Shown here: piece after piece, positions 58,223 to 64,000 of the stretch
Layout: each line of letters begins with the position of its first letter
How positions within the stretch are numbered: position 1 is the first letter of the stretch
Position numbers and translations under genes: made by a program
IMG/VR virus record: IMGVR_UViG_3300022905_001540
Span: 1-64,000 of that record
Source: a virus
DNA length: 64,000 nucleotides
Direction: 5' to 3' (one strand)
The notes under the pieces: model-generated
Told to the model about the DNA's origin: nothing
Databases searched by the model: none
The model's input: the letters and a program-made list of their open reading frames with translations, nothing else

Positions 58223-59221
58223 TTAAAACCGCAGCATTGCTGGATTCTTATTGAGAGCGCGGCGGCGGCGGCCGATGACGGGCGCTTCAATCGTCATTTC
58301 TTCGTCGTCTTTCTCGTAGTCGACAAGCGTGGCTTCGGACACGTCGTCTTTCTCGGGTGCCTTGCAGAGGGAAAGGGCTAGAAACATATTGATAAGGTGT
58401 ACTGCCATCAGGGAGAAGGAGGATACGAGCCACCAGTGGTTGACCGACCAGCGCAAACTCATACATTTGGCGTTGCATCCCCAGTACCAACAGTAGGCCA
58501 GCGACGGCTGGTGCTCTAACATCGCCGAAGGTGCAATGGTCCGGTTATATTTGGTCTGCAGCTGCATGAGCACCTCCATATTATTAACGACCTTGACTGT
58601 CGTGGTTGTGCCATGCGGGTCGCTCAAAAGGGCCGCAATTGCAGTAGGGTCCTCGCGCCACCCATACGAGTTGTGATTGCTCCAGTCCATGTATGTTTCA
58701 ATGTCGTGGTCACACATGGGCTCGTATTGCGGGCATTCGAATTGGAAGCGTGTCTTCATTTCGGGCCCCCAAAACCAAAAACTACATTCACCACCGCTTG
58801 GCGACGTGTACATAATTTCATGGTTGGTTGCCTCAAAACGGGCTGTCGGACATCCCGAAAACGGCTGCGTGTCCGAACACGTCCGTGTCATTTCGTCGCC
58901 GAATAAACCCATGTTCCAGGCGCGAATCACGCCACAAGAACCCTCGATGGCCACCAATATGGCAAAAAACACGACGGTTTTGCCGAGCACCGACTTGCTG
59001 GGGCGAGGCCCGGCGAAAGCCAACACACCCAGAATAAATGTGGCCGCGGACACGGCGCATTCGACGATGGCCATGGTGTAGGGCACGTCATCTTCGTCGT
59101 GGCCAGACTTGCCTTCCAAATACAGCTCGTTATAAGGAATCAAATAAAAAGACAGAGCGTAGGCCGCGGTGGCACCGAGACCCACCAGCATGCACAAATA
59201 TGAAATAGCAGTGACTAACAT
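58223..59221 (-). CDS. Four-helix membrane protein with large Cys-rich ectodomain
   Basis: 332 aa. Helices at about 4-27, 48-70, 80-102 and 262-286; the roughly 150-residue loop between the third and fourth carries eight Cys, several Trp and an N-glycosylation site (N-R-T), and would face the ER lumen or outside. Acidic cytosolic tail with a basic R-R-R-R-A. Resembles tetraspanin layout in outline but has no CCG motif. Viral envelope protein is a reasonable guess. TATATAAG (minus) about 22 bases upstream. Confidence 0.78.
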   Translation of the reverse strand: MLVTAISYLCMLVGLGATAAYALSFYLIPYNELYLEGKSGHDEDDVPYTMAIVECAVSAATFILGVLAFAGPRPSKSVLGKTVVFFAILVAIEGSCGVIRAWNMGLFGDEMTRTCSDTQPFSGCPTARFEATNHEIMYTSPSGGECSFWFWGPEMKTRFQFECPQYEPMCDHDIETYMDWSNHNSYGWREDPTAIAALLSDPHGTTTTVKVVNNMEVLMQLQTKYNRTIAPSAMLEHQPSLAYCWYWGCNAKCMSLRWSVNHWWLVSSFSLMAVHLINMFLALSLCKAPEKDDVSEATLVDYEKDDEEMTIEAPVIGRRRRALNKNPAMLRF

Positions 59222-59260
59222 CGTGTCATGCCTCTCGGCGTCTTATATATGGTCTTTTGA

Positions 59261-59557
59261 TTAATGGTTCCTGTGAACACCCGGTCCGACATGAATATCG
59301 ACCGCACTCCCATGTAGTTTATTATACCCACTAAGTATGACAGATATGAGTTGTGGCAATTCGGCGTGGACTAACTGCTCGGGCTTTAGTGAGCCAAAGT
59401 AACCATTCAGAAACCCCAATACGTCCCCGACGTGGCCTTTATGTGCATGCCGAATGATGTATTGTGACACGTTGTGTACGTCGAGCCGGCTCTGGCCTGC
59501 CACCCATTCGAGGAATTGTCCAAGGTCGAATTTTTTGACATGTTGTCGGTACGACAT
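59261..59557 (-). CDS. Unknown protein
   Basis: 98 aa from the ATG at 59557, chosen by TATTTAAA (59578-59585, minus). Helical, His-rich C-terminus. No family recognised. Confidence 0.6.
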   Translation of the reverse strand: MSYRQHVKKFDLGQFLEWVAGQSRLDVHNVSQYIIRHAHKGHVGDVLGFLNGYFGSLKPEQLVHAELPQLISVILSGYNKLHGSAVDIHVGPGVHRNH

Positions 59558-59643
59558 GCTTCGTGGACTGACGGCGTTTAAATACGGTATAAGCGGAGCA
59601 TATGTGGTACGACAACTGAAGTGCTCCGTTTGGGCCATTGAAC

Positions 59644-60768
59644 ATGTTGGCCTTAAAGTCGCGTTTATTCTCGGAACTCGATGACCCTATGCAACATGTA
59701 AAAGACCGCGGGTTAAGCGACCGTGCGTTTTCTTGCGCCTCGGTGCGCACGTTTGGCGATTTTGCCTTTCTGCGCGACGAACACGGTGCCGACGCCACGT
59801 GTCTGACTGCTCCGTGTCGCGTCCTGTCGGCCATGGTCAATCAACACGACAAAGGAGACAAACACGTGTTGACCATTGAGCTGGACCCTGCGTGGATTGA
59901 AGCTCTTAAGCCCGCTCTCAAGGCGGTCTGTCAGAAAGTATTTGCCACACCGGACGCACTGGCCACGGCCACGGCGCAAGCGACCGACGTCGATATGTTT
60001 TGGCGCACGTGCGCCTTACCCTTCTACAACAATACACTGACCATACGCGAATCGGCGTTCACGAAACGAGGCCACAGAAAACAATACATAAATATTTTTG
60101 ATGTTCAACGAAAGGAGAAGACCGGGCGACTGCAAATATATACAGGAGGGCTCGTCGCCGTGTCTCTCGGATTTTATATGTACGAAAATATGCAAGACGA
60201 CCAGGTCATGCACGGCATGCGTGCCAAAATCGTGCACGGCATTCAGGTCATAGAAACCGGCGGACCACCGCCACTACTCAAACAACCGTGGTCATGGCAC
60301 GATGTAGACTTTTCCACCATGAAGATGGACACGCACGGCAGCTTTGAAGTGCGCATGCCACCGCTTCGCGTCGTATCACGCGACGCGAACAGTATCACGC
60401 TGGATGTCGAAGACAAACCGGAATTCAAAGCTGCACTCGTGGCGTTCTATACGCTCGCGCAGTGTAACTGGTCTGGTAAATATGTTCAGTTGGCGTCGAC
60501 GGCGCACAAACAGGTTACGCCGGGAGCTCTCGCGATAGTCTGCGCGGCGCCCTCAAAAACCAGCAGCAACACGATTGAGTGGTCAGTGCGGAAACTACAC
60601 TGCCACCGGGCGAAGGCGGCGGGCTCGTCGGTGGCGTGTCGGGCGGCGTTGGGGCAGACGGAGGCTGCGTCTCGAGGGGAGGCGGCGGTGGTGGTGGGAC
60701 GTAAGCGACAACACGTCGACACATCGGACACGTCGCCTGGCGCTCAAACCAAAAAGAAATGCAGGTAG
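59644..60768 (+). CDS. Unknown protein overlapping a RING gene
   Basis: 374 aa from the ATG at 59644. Alpha/beta body to about residue 310; includes a likely beta region (L-Q-I-Y-T-G-G-L-V-A-V-S-L-G-F). The last 85 residues (Ala/Arg-rich, K-R-Q-H-V-D and K-K-K-C-R at the end) lie antisense to the Pro-rich part of the RING gene and may be partly artefactual. No family recognised. Confidence 0.7.
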   Translation: MLALKSRLFSELDDPMQHVKDRGLSDRAFSCASVRTFGDFAFLRDEHGADATCLTAPCRVLSAMVNQHDKGDKHVLTIELDPAWIEALKPALKAVCQKVFATPDALATATAQATDVDMFWRTCALPFYNNTLTIRESAFTKRGHRKQYINIFDVQRKEKTGRLQIYTGGLVAVSLGFYMYENMQDDQVMHGMRAKIVHGIQVIETGGPPPLLKQPWSWHDVDFSTMKMDTHGSFEVRMPPLRVVSRDANSITLDVEDKPEFKAALVAFYTLAQCNWSGKYVQLASTAHKQVTPGALAIVCAAPSKTSSNTIEWSVRKLHCHRAKAAGSSVACRAALGQTEAASRGEAAVVVGRKRQHVDTSDTSPGAQTKKKCR

Positions 60769-60886
60769 GGTGAAAAGTATGTGCACAGGGGAGTATGGTA
60801 TATTTGTACAAGGGCTCCCAACAAACGGGACACGTCCCGACATCCTTACACATGGGATTGTCGACACTTACTTCTAAACGATTCAT
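60515..60886 (-). CDS. RING-H2 finger protein with proline-rich tail
   Basis: 123 aa. RING at about 13-57: C-P-V-C-W-E, C-A-H-T-F-H-P-T-C, C-P-M-C-R. Then a Pro-run segment (seven Pro, then Ser/Thr/Pro repeats), possibly an SH3/WW ligand. Probable E3 ubiquitin ligase. TATAAATA (minus, near 60909-60916) fits the ATG. The last 254 bases overlap the convergent gene. Confidence 0.82.
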   Translation of the reverse strand: MNRLEVSVDNPMCKDVGTCPVCWEPLYKYTILPCAHTFHPTCISFWFERQATCPMCRRVVAYVPPPPPPPLETQPPSAPTPPDTPPTSPPPSPGGSVVSALTTQSCCCWFLRAPRRLSRELPA

Positions 60887-60921
60887 CCAAATTGGAGTGA
60901 CTACTTATTTATAGTATTTAT

Positions 60922-61506
60922 CTATTTGCCTGCCGCACGAGGCGTGCGGCTAAAGTGGTCCGTAAAATACATATCGTCATCAATGCGCCAGCACGCCAAC
61001 GTAAACAAACTGACGAAAAGCAAATATTCCGTCACATACCACCAAGAACACACGTCGTCTCCAAACATCCACGTCGAACACAGACCCAACAACAGCACCG
61101 TCAGCAACCAATGAAACACCCACCACTTGGACCGCTGTTTAAACCGCCAGGGACACGTCTCGGCCAAAATAAGAGCGACACCTATCACAATAAGTTCGTC
61201 GTGGGTCGCCGATGTATCAAACATCGATATGACAAACGCGAGCGCAAACAAACTAAACGCCGCTACGACGCCAAGAATATCCGTGTAATACGACAGGACA
61301 ACGGCCAAGACGTTACAGGCGATGACAATACCCCGCCACGGGTCCGTGGTGAACGCGCGCGATAACAAAATAGGCGTCTGGCCGTCGCAGACATCGCCGT
61401 AATCGCCGCCTTGTATAGTAGGAATGACAAACATCAAGGCCAACATGGACAACAAAACGAGAAGAACGACACCGACCATCCATAAAGAACGTATATGTAT
61501 GTGCAT
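60922..61506 (-). CDS. Polytopic membrane protein
   Basis: 194 aa, about six helices (roughly 8-30, 56-76, 78-98, 103-118, 128-148, 158-174), no family recognised. CTATTTAA (61529-61536, minus) gives a 22-base gap. Confidence 0.74.
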   Translation of the reverse strand: MHIHIRSLWMVGVVLLVLLSMLALMFVIPTIQGGDYGDVCDGQTPILLSRAFTTDPWRGIVIACNVLAVVLSYYTDILGVVAAFSLFALAFVISMFDTSATHDELIVIGVALILAETCPWRFKQRSKWWVFHWLLTVLLLGLCSTWMFGDDVCSWWYVTEYLLFVSLFTLACWRIDDDMYFTDHFSRTPRAAGK

Positions 61507-61537
61507 TATTATCGTAAAGTCTACATCACTTAAATAG

Positions 61538-61951
61538 TTATTTATCTTTTTTCACAAAGGATATGGTCTGCGGGTCGGCCCAGGCGTAATTTTTGTGGTA
61601 GAGTTTGAAGAAATTCGCCTCCTGTATTGGATAGCGCAATTTTGCCAGTTTCTCGTCTCTCTGAACCCACTCGCGAATTTTCGTAGACCATACGTTCACC
61701 TGGCCCGTCTCTTGGTCCAAAAGAACCTTCGCCACGCGCTCGCTGCCGCAATATAGGTAGATAGCTTTGGTGTCTTCCTTGTAGTCGTATTTTCCCAGAC
61801 TAAAGGCCCAGGCTTCGTGCTTGAACTGACCCAGAGCGTCATCTTCGACAATGCCTTCCCATACTTGCACGGGTTCGGATATCCATTGGTCGGTGTTTAA
61901 GGTGCGGCGGTAGACGTACCACACAACATTTGTTTGTAGATAGTTTCCCAT
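61538..61951 (-). CDS. Unknown protein
   Basis: 137 aa from the ATG at 61951, set by TATATAAAG (minus, 61977-61985). Rich in Trp, Tyr, Lys; beta-looking core with W-A-F-S-L-G-K-Y-D-Y. No family recognised. Confidence 0.64.
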   Translation of the reverse strand: MGNYLQTNVVWYVYRRTLNTDQWISEPVQVWEGIVEDDALGQFKHEAWAFSLGKYDYKEDTKAIYLYCGSERVAKVLLDQETGQVNVWSTKIREWVQRDEKLAKLRYPIQEANFFKLYHKNYAWADPQTISFVKKDK

Positions 61952-61998
61952 GGGAGACTTGCTCCAAATCTCGGTCTTTATATAGTGTCTTCGCCGTT

Positions 61999-62385
61999 TT
62001 ATTGCAAAAGATGACGGTTGTCGATTGTAAATTTTTCTCCATCCCATATCACCGAGTTTGTTTCTCGTATCGTAAGCTCCAAACCGGCTCTTTGGCGCTG
62101 AAATACTTCAAAGCCACATGCCAATATTTTTATACGGTCCACTTTACCGGGTAAAGATAGTGCGAGTGCAGTATTTACAAAAGCGGGAATAGCATCATTC
62201 TCCCATTTTTTTTGGAAATAAGCTAGGAACTCACGGTCTGCCTTCAGCCTGCCCTCAGAAACACGGCCTCCTCCAAGGTCTGGTTTAAATGACCATCCGT
62301 TGCCAAGGTTCTGGAAAGCGAACATGTTGCGCCACTGATTCATTTTTTCTTCATCGGTTGGTTGTCGCGTAAAAAAAGAAAACAT
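61999..62385 (-). CDS. Unknown protein
   Basis: 128 aa, soluble, Phe- and Lys-rich, one Cys; no motif recognised. TATATAAAT (62404-62412, minus) about 18 bases upstream. Confidence 0.64.
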   Translation of the reverse strand: MFSFFTRQPTDEEKMNQWRNMFAFQNLGNGWSFKPDLGGGRVSEGRLKADREFLAYFQKKWENDAIPAFVNTALALSLPGKVDRIKILACGFEVFQRQRAGLELTIRETNSVIWDGEKFTIDNRHLLQ

Positions 62386-62420
62386 GTATTGGAAGGTCGG
62401 ACATTATTTATATACCTCCG

Positions 62421-62738
62421 TCAAGCTAAAAATGTCGCCACGAGTACACACAATTCCAGCGGCAGACACAAACGCGCGCACCGCTTTCGAAAGAGACGCT
62501 GGTAAAAATGCGGCACGGCCCGCACCAGTTCGGACAATACGACCTGCTTGTGCACGGCGCCGTTGTACTGGTACACGTGGCGAAAGACATTGCCCATGGC
62601 ATAGCCTACGACCATCTCGCCATCTCGCATCCAGTAGCCATGTCCCAGATACAACCGAGACGATTCTTCAAAAGAGACGGTCAATATTGTCCAATGTTTG
62701 GAAGGTACAACAATGCGGCGATACTCGTACACATGCAT
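62421..62738 (-). CDS. Unknown small protein
   Basis: 105 aa from the ATG at 62738 (an ATG at 62762 is possible). Beta-like first half, Arg/Cys/Leu-rich end (L-P-L-E-L-C-V-L-V-A-T-F-L). No family recognised. Confidence 0.55.
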   Translation of the reverse strand: MHVYEYRRIVVPSKHWTILTVSFEESSRLYLGHGYWMRDGEMVVGYAMGNVFRHVYQYNGAVHKQVVLSELVRAVPHFYQRLFRKRCARLCLPLELCVLVATFLA

Positions 62739-62785
62739 CGCGCTACAATATACTAAAAACATATACCCAAAGACTTATGAGTTTA

Positions 62786-64000
62786 CTATTCTACAAAAGG
62801 GTTTACAGATTGTCGTTCCGGCGCGCGTCGCTCGAACGAGAACAGACACGTTTGGCAGTTGACGATGTAGAGCAGCCGCCGTGCATGTGTCCGTGCCACA
62901 TGCACGTCAAATGGCCGCGTCGTCTCCGAGCAAATGTACACGGCATACGGCACCGGTATGCCACGATATTCTGACGCGCGCATCACAGAGGCATTGGACC
63001 CCGACGGTTTTGTACACTTTTCTTCATACAGTGTGTTGCCATGCTCCGTGTGGCGGATGGTGCGCACGCGCCCGCGCATCCAAATGCGTCCCGTGTCGAT
63101 GCTGGCCCATTTGCGCGGCTCGTCGGCAAAACACTGTATGGGCCATCCGGCGTGGCGTTGTAGCAGTGTCTTGACGAAATTTTGCACGTCGTTTGTCTGT
63201 ATCATCGCCACGTTGTCCGTGGCGTGGTGATAGACCGGCGTTACCGCGAAGCGACCCGATGTCCACATGTCGCGAAAGACCTGTCCCCTTCCGCGTGCGT
63301 ACTGGTCCAGCCGGCCTATACAGACCACGCGACACTGGTCCAGTTTGGACGCAAGCACGCACCATTGTTCGACGCTCCACTGATGGGCAAAGGCAATGTA
63401 CACTGTGATGCCGGTCAGTGTCGGGCAGTCTTGCAAGACGTGCAACGAACCCCACTCTACGCAACAATGCCAGCGGAACGCGTCTTCGGCTTGCACGCAC
63501 ACCGCCGCCGCGTCTGTGGGAATGTGAGATGGACAGGGCGAACCTAACATTATCGTCGTGTTTGACGGCTGGAACGCTGCTTCTAATTGCCGGGTGCGGA
63601 CAATCTCGGCGTTGGTGGTCCACAGGCCTTTGTACTTTTGGAGTCCGGACCGTAGCGCCGGCTTTCTTCGCGTTCCAGTGTCCCAACGCAACTGTGCTTG
63701 CCACGCCATGCGTGCGTCAAAGTCGCCCCATTCGACGTTTTGCTGGACAATGTTGGCGACGCGTTGAATCGTGTCGCGCGCCCTGGTCGCGTTGTACAAC
63801 AAAGAGCGGTTCGACCATGGCGATTCTTGGTCACACAGTACGCGCGGATTGGCACAAATGTGGGCGTGGGCGTCTTCCACATCGATGTCGCGCACGACGT
63901 GGAACGGATAGGCCACGGCAACGGCGCGTAGTGCCGTTGACTTGTAGGCTTTTGTAGCGAGTTCGCCGTAAGCGTCAAAGTGTGGTATGTTGAATTTACG
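62786..64000 (-). CDS. SF1 DNA helicase (UvrD/RecD-like), C-terminal part
   Basis: Open frame of 404 codons from the window edge (base 64000) to 62786; the N-terminal part with Walker A is outside. Motif-like segments: T-G-I-T-V-Y-I-A-F-A-H-Q-W-S-V-E-Q-W (region of motif II/III), V-V-C-I-G-R-L-D-Q-Y-A-R-G-R-G-Q-V-F-R-D-M (motif III, like the V-G-D-x-x-Q-x-x-G of RecD) and near the end V-A-R-T-H-A-R-R-L-L-Y-I-V (motif VI). Expected job is DNA unwinding in replication or repair. Motifs II and Va are poorly visible, so subfamily is open. Confidence 0.65.
   Translation of the reverse strand, partial: RKFNIPHFDAYGELATKAYKSTALRAVAVAYPFHVVRDIDVEDAHAHICANPRVLCDQESPWSNRSLLYNATRARDTIQRVANIVQQNVEWGDFDARMAWQAQLRWDTGTRRKPALRSGLQKYKGLWTTNAEIVRTRQLEAAFQPSNTTIMLGSPCPSHIPTDAAAVCVQAEDAFRWHCCVEWGSLHVLQDCPTLTGITVYIAFAHQWSVEQWCVLASKLDQCRVVCIGRLDQYARGRGQVFRDMWTSGRFAVTPVYHHATDNVAMIQTNDVQNFVKTLLQRHAGWPIQCFADEPRKWASIDTGRIWMRGRVRTIRHTEHGNTLYEEKCTKPSGSNASVMRASEYRGIPVPYAVYICSETTRPFDVHVARTHARRLLYIVNCQTCLFSFERRAPERQSVNPFVE

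Noticed and set aside
1-64000. tRNA or rRNA genes
   Set aside because: I saw no cloverleaf with conserved T-arm and no rRNA-like stretch; a dedicated tRNA scan would be needed to exclude them fully.

Overview
The window looks like part of a large double-stranded DNA virus of eukaryotes. It carries its own RNA polymerase II-type largest subunit, a D5-like SF3 helicase and an SF1 helicase. It has many eukaryote-like genes (cyclin/CDK kinase, MANF, HMG boxes, SET, RING, papain protease) packed on both strands, with overlaps of a few bases. Almost every gene has a TATA-like element (TATATAA, TATAAA, TATTTAA) that ends about 18-28 bases before its ATG, and this spacing was used to choose starts. 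A gene resembling tailed-phage/herpesvirus portal proteins, next to a heliorhodopsin and a viral RNA polymerase, fits Mirusviricota (HK97-capsid viruses) better than classical nucleocytoviruses. That assignment is inference: no major capsid, terminase or polymerase B gene was recognised here.

Layout. 1-4.1 kb: RNA polymerase subunit 1 with a decapeptide-repeat tail running off the left edge. 4.2-6.0 kb: secreted dockerin-like peptide, hairpin repeats and heliorhodopsin. 6.1-9.4 kb: three probable virion or DNA-associated proteins and a RING protein. 9.6-12.5 kb: two ORFs joined by a textbook -1 frameshift signal. 12.6-15.6 kb: membrane proteins and a CbbX-like AAA ATPase. 15.8-20.7 kb: MANF-like protein, DAHP synthase, a truncated Bax-inhibitor-like protein and a protein disulfide isomerase. 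20.8-27.2 kb: membrane proteins, an AIG1-like protein, a cupredoxin, a cyclin-CDK fusion and a mini SET protein. 27.3-28 kb: second hairpin-repeat array. 28-34.6 kb: SF3 helicase, asparagine synthetase and an Alba-like protein. 34.6-39.4 kb: small genes, a sphingomyelin-synthase-like pseudoenzyme, an F-box-like protein, a NIPA/DMT transporter and an NlpC/P60-like protein. 39.4-44.7 kb: large Ser/acid-repeat protein and the portal-like protein. 44.7-51 kb: cathepsin-like protease, membrane proteins, a possible ssDNA-binding protein, dCMP deaminase and small coiled-coil or Cys proteins. 51.1-51.4 kb: third hairpin-repeat array, followed by a twin-CX9C peptide. 51.6-62.7 kb: double HMG-box protein, RING proteins, DEDDh exonuclease and many unknowns. 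62.8-64 kb: SF1 helicase entering from the right edge.

Working together (inference): the virus appears to run its own transcription and replication (RPB1, SF3 and SF1 helicases, exonuclease, dCMP deaminase) and to package chromatin-like DNA (HMG, Alba-like, SET, basic peptides). It may also reshape the host: cell cycle by the cyclin-CDK fusion, ubiquitin pathway by RING and F-box proteins, ER folding and death control by MANF, PDI and the BI-1-like protein, and membranes by AIG1-like, SMS-like and many polytopic proteins.
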